DNA from: a virus | IMG/VR virus record: IMGVR_UViG_3300017500_000008 | Coordinates: 1-39,903 of that record | DNA: 39,903 nucleotides | Reading direction: 5' to 3' (one strand) | Shown: positions 8,608 to 15,829 of the stretch, piece after piece | Layout: the number at the start of each line of letters is the position of its first letter | How positions within the stretch are numbered: the stretch's first letter is position 1 | Program-made: the position numbers and the translations under genes | The notes under the pieces: generated by a model | Told to the model about the DNA's origin: nothing | Seen by the model: only the letters and a program-made list of their open reading frames with translations | Databases searched by the model: none

Positions 8608-9657
8608 ATGAGTGAAAGTGCAAATCTGACGACGAACAACAACCTTGATTACGGCGGTGCTGCGTGGGGTGCCGGTTCCGACTGGTTCTTCAACATGGAC
8701 GAATCGGAGCGGAAAGCCTACGCCGCCAATGCAATGGCGTCTAATGCGTCTACGCTTGAGCGTGACGAATATGAGACGCTTTCCGACCGTATTATCTCGA
8801 CGTACAAGCGCAACCTTGTCGGCCTTGCCGACCTACAGGATCAGGGACTTGTCCGCAATGTGAGCCTTGCCACGCAGGTTGACCTGTGGCAGACTGTCAC
8901 CGAAGTCACCGAGGCTGACATTACGATGGATGGCGAAGATCAGGCCGCCAACGATAACATCGAATACGATACGCAGGGCGTGCCCATTCCGATTATTCAC
9001 AAGGACTTCCGCATTCCTGAGCGAGAGCTTCAGACTTCGCGGAATCAGGGCAACGACCTTCGGACGGACACGGCTGCCGAAGTTTCCCGTGCCGTCACCG
9101 AGAAGGCCGAACAAATGCTCTTTCAGGGATGGAACCCGAGCGTTGACACCGCCCGTGGTGACTCCTATCAGGTCTACGGCTACACCGACAGCACGGTGAG
9201 TGCGTCTGTTAGTGGTTCGGACTTCGGCACGCCCGCTAACATCCGTGACACGTTCACCGGAACCATTGACACGCTCATGGACGACAACAACCAGACGCCG
9301 GCTGGTGACGGGTTCTTGACGTACATCAGTCAGACGCAGTACCGCGAATACCGCAATGCCATTGACCCGGACGGAGACGGAAACCTCACCGTTCGTGAGC
9401 GGATTGAAGATGAGTTCGATATGGAACTTGGCCCCATCAAGTCCGTGCCGGATTACGTCTTGCCTGACGGCGAGATGGTCATGGTCAATCCCGCACCTGA
9501 CGTGATTGAACTGGCCCTTGCCGAGGATATGCAGACGCTTGAATGGAGTTCGGGCAGCGGCATGACGAACTTCTACAAGACGCTGTGGGCCGGTGCGCCG
9601 GAAATCAAGACCGACGCGAACAACAACTTCGGTGTGGCGCACGTCACCGGAATCTAA
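8608..9657 (+). CDS. Major capsid protein (HK97 fold)
   Basis: 349 residues, the main shell subunit. The length and segment order fit HK97-like capsid proteins: a helical N-arm (ASTLERDEYETLSDRIISTY), an E-loop-like region (VTEADITMDGEDQAANDNIEY), the characteristic VPIPIIHKDFRIPERELQ, a spine helix (TDTAAEVSRAVTEKAEQMLF), and late beta strands ending VAHVTGI. It has its own strong ribosome site and follows the protease and decoration genes. Its codon use is the most GC-biased in the head module, as expected for the most abundant product. No cleavage site is asserted. Confidence 0.9.
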   Translation: MSESANLTTNNNLDYGGAAWGAGSDWFFNMDESERKAYAANAMASNASTLERDEYETLSDRIISTYKRNLVGLADLQDQGLVRNVSLATQVDLWQTVTEVTEADITMDGEDQAANDNIEYDTQGVPIPIIHKDFRIPERELQTSRNQGNDLRTDTAAEVSRAVTEKAEQMLFQGWNPSVDTARGDSYQVYGYTDSTVSASVSGSDFGTPANIRDTFTGTIDTLMDDNNQTPAGDGFLTYISQTQYREYRNAIDPDGDGNLTVRERIEDEFDMELGPIKSVPDYVLPDGEMVMVNPAPDVIELALAEDMQTLEWSSGSGMTNFYKTLWAGAPEIKTDANNNFGVAHVTGI

Positions 9658-9659
9658 GC

Positions 9660-9926
9660 ATGACTCATATTTGGCGTGGCACCGGCACGCTCACCCGTGT
9701 TGGTGATGACGACGTTGCACCGGGCGAAACGTTCGATGCAACCGACGCCGAACTACGCTCGTTTGGCGACCAAATTGAAGAGGAAACCATTGACGTAGAT
9801 GGCGGTGTTGTAGACCCTGACCCCGAGGGTGAAAGTGGGGAGATCACCTGTGCAGACGGCGACTGTAGCCGCACAGTTGACGAAGCCGGTGACTACTGCT
9901 GGCAACACCCGACTGACGACGAATAG
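9660..9926 (+). CDS. Small head protein with zinc-binding C-terminus
   Basis: 88 residues, starting just after the capsid stop. The N-terminal part resembles a small beta-rich head protein (GTGTLTRVGDDDVAPGETF). The C-terminus is a zinc knuckle, CADGDCSRTVDEAGDYCWQH, of the same C-x4-C-x10-C-x2-H style seen at the N-terminus of the small terminase subunit. Position between capsid and connector genes suggests a head role; not recognised further. Confidence 0.75.
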   Translation: MTHIWRGTGTLTRVGDDDVAPGETFDATDAELRSFGDQIEEETIDVDGGVVDPDPEGESGEITCADGDCSRTVDEAGDYCWQHPTDDE

Positions 9927-9944
9927 GCGTTTCAATCCACGCAT

Positions 9945-9950
9945 TTTATA
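9945..9950 (+). promoter_or_regulatory. TATA-like element before connector gene
   Basis: TTTATA in the 34-bp gap before the connector gene. It centres only about 13 nt before the ATG, closer than usual for a leaderless promoter, so it may be incidental. Confidence 0.3.
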
Positions 9951-9960
9951 TTCATAATAC

Positions 9961-10329
9961 ATGACCCGCATTACCGAATCAGACTTACAAGACGTGTTTG
10001 ATACCGACTTGGATAGCGCGGCCCTAAGCGCGTGGATTGAAATTGCACATGAAATCACCGACGACGTTGCCGGGGTTGACCCGTCATTGAGTGCTACACG
10101 CTTGAGTCAAATTGAAAAGATGTTGGCCGCACACTACGCGGCAACACAAGACCCCCGACTGAGTAGCACGTCCCGAGAGACGGCCAGCGCGGATTACCAG
10201 CGCAATGAAGATTGGCCGACCGACTACATGGCGGCTGCCGTGAGCCTTGACCCAACGGGGGTTGTGGCTGACTTGGACAAGCGCACGGCTACGCTTGACG
10301 TGCCGGACGCCCGGAATATCCATGACTGA
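9961..10329 (+). CDS. Head-tail connector (adaptor) protein
   Basis: 122 residues, mostly helical: ITESDLQDVFDTDLDSAALSAW, SLSATRLSQIEKMLAAHYAA, then DYQRNEDWPTDYMAAAVSLD. The helical pattern, size and place between capsid and gp10-like genes match the head-tail adaptor (HK97 gp6/SPP1 gp15-like) group that binds below the portal. Its stop overlaps the next start by 8 bp. Assignment is by pattern and order. Confidence 0.8.
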   Translation: MTRITESDLQDVFDTDLDSAALSAWIEIAHEITDDVAGVDPSLSATRLSQIEKMLAAHYAATQDPRLSSTSRETASADYQRNEDWPTDYMAAAVSLDPTGVVADLDKRTATLDVPDARNIHD

Positions 10330-10501
10330 TATTAGCATTGACGTGAGTGGCATCCCCGGACTCAAAGAGGAATTGAACGACCTGAAAGACAAGTACGCCG
10401 AAGAGCCGGTGTATGCGGTCGGTACAAATGTAGAGTACGCAGTTTTTTGGAGATGGGTACGCGGAATATGCCGCCGTACCCGTTTTTTCGCCCAGCGGTG
10501 A
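10322..10501 (+). CDS. HK97-gp10-like neck/tail protein, N-terminal part (frame 0)
   Basis: First part of a gene that the sequence splits. Frame 0 gives 59 residues, MTDISIDVSGIPGLKEELND through TNVEYAVFW, then runs into a basic non-homologous tail and TGA. The real continuation is in the -1 frame from position 10447. Reading TTT at 10445-10447 and stepping back one base gives NVEYAVF-LEMGTRNMPPYPFF, the unmistakable HK97 gp10 family core, and a full product of 138 residues. The shift falls on a run of six T (10443-10448). Either one T is missing (natural mutation or assembly error) or slippage is used. Confidence 0.85.
   Translation: MTDISIDVSGIPGLKEELNDLKDKYAEEPVYAVGTNVEYAVFWRWVRGICRRTRFFAQR
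10443..10448 (+). other. T6 run at the frame break of the gp10-like gene
   Basis: Frame 0 (GTT TTT TGG) must become TTG GAG ATG for the conserved protein, a one-base backward step, or one extra T. The frame-0 phase does not form a canonical X XXY YYZ heptamer, which argues for indel or homopolymer error over classical programmed slippage. Confidence 0.75.
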
Positions 10502-10737
10502 GAGAGTTCCAAGCCAACCCCGAGTCGTTCATCCTCGACAAGACCGACTTCGGTAGCATAGATGAAATTCAAGGCACGAAACAGATGGTTGAAGCCGTGG
10601 CGACCGCGCTTCAGCGGCAAATCCAAATCAATGCTACGGCCCAAGCGTCGGGCCGCTCGCCCGGCACGGCACCTGACCACCCACAAGTGCAAACAGGCAA
10701 CTTACGGAGCAGCATCAAGGTTCAACGGGTGAAATAA
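10447..10737 (+). CDS. HK97-gp10-like neck/tail protein, C-terminal part (-1 frame)
   Basis: Ninety-six codons in the -1 frame relative to 10322; independent starts would be TTG 10447 or ATG 10453. It contains EMGTRNMPPYPFFRPAVREF, the conserved core of gp10-like proteins that complete the head-tail interface or tail. A helical region and SIKVQRVK follow. Without the upstream part the family core would lack its first strands, so I treat 10322-10737 as one gene of 138 residues. The stop overlaps the next start (TAATG). Confidence 0.85.
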   Translation: MEMGTRNMPPYPFFRPAVREFQANPESFILDKTDFGSIDEIQGTKQMVEAVATALQRQIQINATAQASGRSPGTAPDHPQVQTGNLRSSIKVQRVK

Positions 10738-11153
10738 TGGCTGACAAGTTCGACAGAGTGCGTGGGTCGTTTGAACGCGGGCATGACGACTTGTTCAACG
10801 ACGAACACCAAGCCGAGTTTATCAACACGTCCGTAGGCACACGTAGCAACGTCAACGACACCTTCACGGGCGAAACCGAAACCTCACTCGGTACAATCAG
10901 TGTTGAGATAGTCCCACCGGCAATGGACACCACTGTTCGGGAAACCGGAACCTCGTTTTCGTGGGATACCAGTATTCGCTTCCCGACTGACGACAAGCCG
11001 GGCGAACTTGTGCCGTTAGGCGACGACAATCAACAGCCGACAGAGGTGATTATTCAAGACCCCGAAGATGACGGCCCCGATGAGTTTGAATTGCATGGCT
11101 ACTCCTACGAGAAAGGCAGCGGGATGCTCATGTGCCGGCTGGTAGAAAAATAA
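10737..11153 (+). CDS. Head-tail joining/neck protein, family uncertain
   Basis: 138 residues, acidic and beta-rich: VNDTFTGETETSLGTISVEI, FSWDTSIRFPTDDKP, FELHGYSYEKGSGMLMC. The place between the gp10-like gene and the tail module suggests a head-closure or neck component. No diagnostic motif seen. It is the last gene of the head cluster before a hairpin and two minus-strand genes. Confidence 0.72.
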   Translation: MADKFDRVRGSFERGHDDLFNDEHQAEFINTSVGTRSNVNDTFTGETETSLGTISVEIVPPAMDTTVRETGTSFSWDTSIRFPTDDKPGELVPLGDDNQQPTEVIIQDPEDDGPDEFELHGYSYEKGSGMLMCRLVEK

Positions 11154-11172
11154 TTTTTTGGCGACTCCAAAA

Positions 11173-11195
11173 CCACTTATGTAGGGTTTAAGTGG
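11173..11195. terminator. Hairpin followed by T-rich tract
   Basis: Inverted repeat CCACTTA (11173-11179)/TAAGTGG (11189-11195) with a 9-nt loop, followed by tgtttattatag. It lies between the converging ends of the head genes (11153) and the minus-strand pair (11211), so it could stop transcription from either side. Confidence 0.5.
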
Positions 11196-11210
11196 TGTTT
11201 ATTATAGCCT

Positions 11211-11324
11211 TTATCCGTCTACGCCGGTCGGTGTTTTGCGTTGGCAACTCGGGCACGTCGTGTTGGGGAGTGAGCCGCCATACTCCCACTCGTAGCCGCA
11301 GTTGTCGCATTCTACTTCAATCAT
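11211..11324 (-). CDS. Zinc-ribbon microprotein
   Basis: 37 residues, MIEVECDNCGYEWEYGGSL then TTCPSCQRKTP: a minimal rubredoxin-like zinc ribbon with two CxxC knuckles. Its ATG overlaps the stop of the upstream membrane gene (ATGA on the minus strand), so the two are cotranscribed. A longer in-frame start at 11441 would lie inside that membrane gene and is rejected. Confidence 0.72.
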   Translation of the reverse strand: MIEVECDNCGYEWEYGGSLPNTTCPSCQRKTPTGVDG

Positions 11325-11590
11325 GTTGCCAACGCTATCACGCCCATAATCAGCGAAAAGGCGAGATACGCAATCAACGCAAACACCTTCGCGCCGATTA
11401 TGGCACCGATAATAGACCCTACAACGCGGATATAGGGCCAAAATTCACCGCCAACAACGGGCGCGTTTGTCCATACAAACCATGCTCCAACGGCAAGCCC
11501 TGATACGGCTGCGATAACCGCAAAGGCTTGCATGATTAGCATTCCTCCGAAGAATGCGTTGTCTGTGGTGTCGTGAATACTGCTTTGCAT
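11321..11590 (-). CDS. Small membrane protein
   Basis: 89 residues from ATG 11590 (ATG 11614 would add MVVVVVVA). Two to three hydrophobic segments are evident: MLIMQAFAVIAAVSGLAVGA, VVGSIIGAIIGAKVFAL and IAYLAFSLIMGVIALAT. It would sit in the cell membrane. The 11590 start lies about 30 nt from TTTTATT in the shared 17-bp element, supporting a leaderless transcript. It could be an exclusion or envelope-acting accessory protein, or a holin-like one; nothing decides this. Reversed orientation between head and tail modules marks a separately regulated insertion. Confidence 0.75.
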   Translation of the reverse strand: MQSSIHDTTDNAFFGGMLIMQAFAVIAAVSGLAVGAWFVWTNAPVVGGEFWPYIRVVGSIIGAIIGAKVFALIAYLAFSLIMGVIALAT

Positions 11591-11615
11591 TGCAACCACC
11601 ACTACCACCACCATG

Positions 11616-11632
11616 ACAATAAAACCACCGAT
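11616..11632 (-). promoter_or_regulatory. TATA-type promoter element, copy 2 of a 17-bp repeat
   Basis: Exact second copy of the 17-mer at 6011-6027, again just upstream of a minus-strand accessory gene and between divergent genes (tail gene start at 11639 on the other side). Confidence 0.6.
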
Positions 11633-11638
11633 TAGACA

Positions 11639-12175
11639 ATGCCACCGAAACTTAGCGCACCGATAGAAGACCAGTTACGTGAATACATTGTTAATAACAT
11701 CCGCCCGAGTGAGATAGAAGGCTATGACCCCACACAATCGGATACCACCGCCAGCGACTTCATCTTAGTCACGTCAGACAACGATAACTACGGCGATTAC
11801 TACCCGCTGATATACATTAGTAACAACGCGGGTACAAGCGTTCCCGGCGGTGGGGATACCAATATTACCAGCATCCAAGGCGACGGTTCAGGTAATAATC
11901 AGCGAGCGCAGTACACGCCGACAATCCAATGCCAAGCGGTCGAAAACGGGCCATACCGTAATGACACGGCCTATAACCAACTTGCATTTGAGTTATATCA
12001 AGAGGTGAAATTCCAACTCAAAGAGGCCAGCGCGTCAGACTTTACCGACTTTAGTTCAGTTGGCGAGTTGGAACCGGCTGACATAGACCGTAGCAGTGAC
12101 GAACAGGATAGTTCAACCGAGACGTGGGCGCAGTACGCGGGTACTGTTCCGATAGAAGTTCAATTCACACCATGA
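11639..12175 (+). CDS. Tail terminator/tail completion candidate
   Basis: 178 residues. The N-terminus has IEDQLREYIVNNIRPSEIEG, and the middle is beta-rich with ITSIQGDGSGNNQRAQYTPT. It then has YNQLAFELYQEVKFQLKE, a long helix typical of tail-terminator proteins, and ends in PIEVQF. It immediately precedes and overlaps (ATGA) the tail tube gene, the usual place for the protein that caps the tube. Assignment is positional plus fold pattern. Confidence 0.72.
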   Translation: MPPKLSAPIEDQLREYIVNNIRPSEIEGYDPTQSDTTASDFILVTSDNDNYGDYYPLIYISNNAGTSVPGGGDTNITSIQGDGSGNNQRAQYTPTIQCQAVENGPYRNDTAYNQLAFELYQEVKFQLKEASASDFTDFSSVGELEPADIDRSSDEQDSSTETWAQYAGTVPIEVQFTP

Positions 12176-13413
12176 CAACTGTAGAAAGCGCACTTCAAGA
12201 CCACCGTATCGAATATGCACAAGAACCCTCCGAAGGCGAATTTCCCACAGACCCGGACTGGGAAGTGTTGACGGACTACCTTGATGAACTTACCTTTACG
12301 CCCGGCGCTGGGCGTGAAGCGATTAGCGTGGTCGGGCAAGGCGACGTGAAGGATATGTTCCGTGGCGCGGAGGAACCCGAGGTTTCCACGAACTATTACA
12401 AGCAGCAGGGGTTTGTTGACTCAGGCGGCAGTGTGAACTATCCGGGTGGGCGACCGCTCACCTACGATTATAGTTGTGACCTACAGAGCTTCAATATCGT
12501 AGTGCGGCGTGAGACTGATTGCAACGGTAACTTTGACAATGGCTTTCGAGAGTACATCGTTATCCGTGGTGCCAAGCCAACCGAGGTAACGAATCCCGGC
12601 GACCCGTCCGAAGCAAATCCGATTATTGAAGAACTCACATGGACGGTTCAGAAAGGCCGCTCCTATGTGATTCACCAACCCGATTCAAGCACCACGCTTG
12701 ATATTACGAACGACGGTGACGCTGACGTTGACGTGACTATCGAAGACGAAGGCGCGGCTACCAGTGAGACTATCACCGTTGCGGCAAACTCAACTGTCAC
12801 CACGGTCGAATCCTACAGTGACGTTGACGTTATCTTTGCTGAATCCGACCATGACGGCGACATTACGGTGACGAACGGAAGTGGGACGAACGTGCTTGAT
12901 GAGGCTACGCAGTTGGCCGGAAGCGACACAGACGGTGTAGAATCCGACCGAGGCATCACACCACTCGGCTCCGGTTCACATGGTTCTGCTATTGGCACCG
13001 ACCCGTCAGATTATCAGTTCATCGGTGTTGACCAAATCAATTGGCAGGGGAGTAGCCTCTCCGACCGTATTCACGCCCTTGACCTTACCGTGTCACTTGA
13101 AACCTCACGCGAACCGACGAACGGAACCCGTCGCTCACCGATTGACATTGGTACGCGAACGGTTGAAATTGAAGCCGACACTGCCGGGCCGTATGAATCG
13201 GCTAGTCGCATTGCCGAACAGTTCCACAACGAGAGTGGTGACTTTGTGTATAGTTACCCCGACAATGACGTGACGGTGAACAACGCCGAAATCACCGACG
13301 CGCCGGATTACACACGCACTGCCGGCGACACCAATTACATCCCAAGCACAACGTGGCAAGGGAAGACGGACAGTGACGCAAGCGCGGTATCAGTCACCTA
13401 TACGGGAGCCTAA
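12172..13413 (+). CDS. Major tail (tube) protein with Ig-like insertion
   Basis: 413 residues from ATG 12172, coupled to the upstream gene. It begins with a tube-like beta region (FTPGAGREAISVVGQGDVKD, then NYYKQQGFVDSGGSVNYPGG). Residues about 185-255 form a Val/Thr/Asp-rich beta sandwich insert (TTLDITNDGDADVDVTIEDE, SETITVAANSTVTTVESYSD), as in surface Ig-like domains of tail tubes. The tube fold then resumes (IHALDLTVSLETSREPTNGT). It is followed by the G/GT chaperone and tape measure, the canonical order. Confidence 0.82.
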   Translation: MTTVESALQDHRIEYAQEPSEGEFPTDPDWEVLTDYLDELTFTPGAGREAISVVGQGDVKDMFRGAEEPEVSTNYYKQQGFVDSGGSVNYPGGRPLTYDYSCDLQSFNIVVRRETDCNGNFDNGFREYIVIRGAKPTEVTNPGDPSEANPIIEELTWTVQKGRSYVIHQPDSSTTLDITNDGDADVDVTIEDEGAATSETITVAANSTVTTVESYSDVDVIFAESDHDGDITVTNGSGTNVLDEATQLAGSDTDGVESDRGITPLGSGSHGSAIGTDPSDYQFIGVDQINWQGSSLSDRIHALDLTVSLETSREPTNGTRRSPIDIGTRTVEIEADTAGPYESASRIAEQFHNESGDFVYSYPDNDVTVNNAEITDAPDYTRTAGDTNYIPSTTWQGKTDSDASAVSVTYTGA

Positions 13414-13416
13414 CAC

Positions 13417-13851
13417 ATGAGTGACTACGGGCAAGACCTTATCGACCGTGGCGTAAAGCCCATTGAAGGCACATGGGAATTTGACGAGCAAGAAAACGCC
13501 TTAGACGTTGAACCGATTAGTTACCCAGATTGGAAACTCATTCAACAGTACGCCGCTTTATCAGCACGCATTGATTCATTGGACGGTGATGACGTAGATG
13601 AATCTGATATTGAAGACGTACAAGAGGCAGCCGAACGACTCGGTGACTTTAGTTGGGAAAGCGATGGTGAAGAGGTTGACTGGATTGTAACGGCGATTGA
13701 AAACAATCTAGTAAAGCCGGATGTTGACCCGCGTTCTGACCCGTTACCGATTACTACCGCAATTATCCAAGGCATGATTGAGGCGTGGCAAGAGTCGCCA
13801 CGGGTAGCCGAAGCCAAGGATGAAATGCCGATTGATAAGGGAAACGGGTAG
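13417..13851 (+). CDS. Tail assembly chaperone, short form (gpG-like)
   Basis: 144 residues, acidic, no signal: WKLIQQYAALSARIDSLDGD, ERLGDFSWESDGEEVDW, ITTAIIQGMIEAWQESPR. Position between tail tube and tape measure is that of lambda gpG, which coats the tape measure during tail assembly. The gene ends GATAAGGGAAACGGGTAG. The heptamer GGGAAAC in the correct phase two codons before the stop allows a minority of ribosomes to slip -1 and make the longer GT form listed separately. Confidence 0.88.
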   Translation: MSDYGQDLIDRGVKPIEGTWEFDEQENALDVEPISYPDWKLIQQYAALSARIDSLDGDDVDESDIEDVQEAAERLGDFSWESDGEEVDWIVTAIENNLVKPDVDPRSDPLPITTAIIQGMIEAWQESPRVAEAKDEMPIDKGNG

Positions 13852-14090
13852 ACCTACCCGACAGAGCACAGCAAGCACTCAGCAAGAAAACCGTTGTCAA
13901 AGAATGGGGTATCAATCCGTGGGAGATGCACAAACTCACAGTGCGTGACCTTCAAGACATACGGTTAGCTGAACACGCAGAAGCGTATATCAAACAAGAG
14001 CAACGTGAACGACAGGGCGGTGCCCAAAGCGGTAGCATAACCAGAAAAAACTATGACACAAACAAAAGCCGACAAGAGGCGTTTCAATAA
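13417..14090 (+). CDS. Tail assembly chaperone, frameshifted long form (gpGT-like, 224 aa)
   Basis: Predicted product of a -1 shift at 13839-13845. 143 frame-0 codons are followed by 81 codons in the -1 frame (from CGG at 13845) with no stop until TAA at 14088-14090, which overlaps the tape-measure ATG (TAATG). The added T region reads RVDLPDRAQQALSKK then WGINPWEMHKLTVRDLQDI and EHAEAYIKQEQRERQ, a basic/helical segment expected to bind the tape measure. No independent start codon with a plausible ribosome site was seen for this stretch, and it is otherwise unexplained. Mechanism inferred from lambda G/GT; sequence evidence is direct. Confidence 0.85.
13839..13845 (+). promoter_or_regulatory. 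Programmed -1 ribosomal frameshift site (GGGAAAC)
   Basis: G GGA AAC in frame with the short chaperone (codons GGA 13840-13842, AAC 13843-13845) fits X XXY YYZ exactly. Slipping back gives GGG AAA with acceptable pairing. The frame-0 stop TAG follows at 13849-13851. Confidence 0.87.
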
Positions 14091-15829
14091 TGGCTACATT
14101 TGATGAATTGAGCATCAATATCGGCGCAGATGTGGCCGATGCTATGGTCGGACTCACAAGCGTTGAAAGTGAGTTAGATAATGTAGGTGGTGAGGCTCTT
14201 ACCACCGCTCAAGCTATGGGCCGTTTAGCAAGCCAAACCGAACAACTCGGCGATCAAATGACGCGAACCACTGTTAAAGTGGGCGCGGCTAGTGCGGCAA
14301 TTGCTGGTGCAGGAGCAGCCGCCTCAAGCACAGCCATTGGCTTTCAAAGTCTTGGAGCTGCTAGTAGCACTGTTTTACTCCCCGCGCTTGCCGCACTGTC
14401 AACAACACTTGCCCCACTCGCGGCGACACTCACAGGCTTAGCGTCGGCAGCCGGAGCCGTGGCCGGTGCGTTCGGGCTTGTCGTTGGTAGTGGTTTGATT
14501 GCGTTTGGAGAAGAGCGTGGGAAGCAAAACGAAGAACGCTTGGCACAAGTTAAAGCCCGCATTGAGGGGTTAGAACAGTTACGCGATGAGCAAGGCAAAT
14601 TGACTGAGGAACAAGAAAAAAGCCTTGAAAACTTAAAAGAGCAAAAAGACGAATTAGAGGAGGTAACCGGTGTTGCGGGTGGGTTAAAAGATGCCTTTGC
14701 CGACCTTCGAGCTGAACTTACGCCGATTATTGTTAGCTTCGGTCAAGAGTTTACCCCGCTAATTGAAGATGCACTTGACGCACTCCCAGACTTAGCCGAG
14801 AATGTCTTATCGGCTACGGGCGATCTAACAACATTCCGTGAGTCGCTTCGTAACTTTGGGCAAGCCGCATTTAACGTTATTCCAGAGATCACGGAAGGGA
14901 TGTTTGACCTCGCTCGAAACGCGCTTCCCGTCGTGATTAATACGTTCCAGTGGCTTGAACGGAACGCGGGCGGTATCTTTGATGCAATCCTACGTACAAC
15001 GCGAGCTATCGCGCCTGTGCTCTTGGATTTTGGCCGTGCAATCGCTAATATTGCACCAACACTCAACAGTATCGGGGTAACTGTCCTCAAAACCGTTGTA
15101 CCGGCTCTTAGTGATTTTCTTGGGACTGTTAACAAGTTACTCCAAGGCGATATTCAAGGTGGCTTGGTTGAACCAATTAAAGGGGTTATCAATGATGTAG
15201 TGACGTTCTTGGATAGCGAAGCCGCACAAACGCAAATTGATAAAGCCTCAAGTGCTTTGTTTGGTGCGCTTGCAACAGCATTAAATAACACGTCGGAAAG
15301 TGATATTGCAGGCGTTAGTGGTGGTTTAGGTAGTGCTCTCACAAAAGCAGTGTCAAACTTGAGTGAGAATTTTGCCGAATCGGGGCTTGCAACAGAACTT
15401 GGGATACTCGTTGGTGATATTATTAACGTCGTTGGCAAGCAACTCCGAAAGGCGTCAAATGATGAAGAGTTCCAAAAGGAAATAGCCGCTATCGGTGGTA
15501 ATATTGGCGGTGCTCTTGCCGATGGTATTATAGCCGCAACAAAACAATCGCTCACCGACTTTGAAGTGACTGATTTATTCGGTGGTGTTGGTTTCGCTCT
15601 TGAAGGGGTTGAAACATCGGACGACTCAACGCAACAGACAGTGCAAACAATCCCGCAAAATCCTAAAAGCTCAGTTGGTGTTGGACAAAGCCAAAACGTC
15701 ACCGTCGTCAACCGCTTTGAAGGCGACTCGGGGATGCTTGAAGAGTTTATCAAACAAAAATCCGGTGAGGCAATCACCGAGCAAGAGCTAGCCGCAATCC
15801 GAGGCACTGGAGGGACGCAAAGACCGTGA
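14090..15829 (+). CDS. Tail tape measure protein
   Basis: 579 residues. The N-terminus starts ATFDELSINIGADVADAMVG. A long Ala/Gly-rich hydrophobic region runs about 65-140, then a charged coiled coil at about 140-193 (EERLAQVKARIEGLEQLRDE), then further helical repeats with membrane-like stretches to the C-terminus. The composition and its place after G/GT identify the ruler that sets tail length and reaches the host membrane. At roughly 1.5 Angstrom per residue it predicts a tail of about 85-90 nm, short to medium for a siphovirus. The stop overlaps the next start (GTGA). Confidence 0.9.
   Translation: MATFDELSINIGADVADAMVGLTSVESELDNVGGEALTTAQAMGRLASQTEQLGDQMTRTTVKVGAASAAIAGAGAAASSTAIGFQSLGAASSTVLLPALAALSTTLAPLAATLTGLASAAGAVAGAFGLVVGSGLIAFGEERGKQNEERLAQVKARIEGLEQLRDEQGKLTEEQEKSLENLKEQKDELEEVTGVAGGLKDAFADLRAELTPIIVSFGQEFTPLIEDALDALPDLAENVLSATGDLTTFRESLRNFGQAAFNVIPEITEGMFDLARNALPVVINTFQWLERNAGGIFDAILRTTRAIAPVLLDFGRAIANIAPTLNSIGVTVLKTVVPALSDFLGTVNKLLQGDIQGGLVEPIKGVINDVVTFLDSEAAQTQIDKASSALFGALATALNNTSESDIAGVSGGLGSALTKAVSNLSENFAESGLATELGILVGDIINVVGKQLRKASNDEEFQKEIAAIGGNIGGALADGIIAATKQSLTDFEVTDLFGGVGFALEGVETSDDSTQQTVQTIPQNPKSSVGVGQSQNVTVVNRFEGDSGMLEEFIKQKSGEAITEQELAAIRGTGGTQRP

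Noticed and set aside
8833-9642. Minus-strand open frame of 269 codons opposite the capsid gene
   Set aside because: Lies entirely within a confident major capsid gene and has no promoter or family features; codon mirror effect.
9927-9945. gcgtttcaatccacgca resembling the start of a haloarchaeal CRISPR repeat
   Set aside because: Single occurrence, partial similarity only, no array or spacers.
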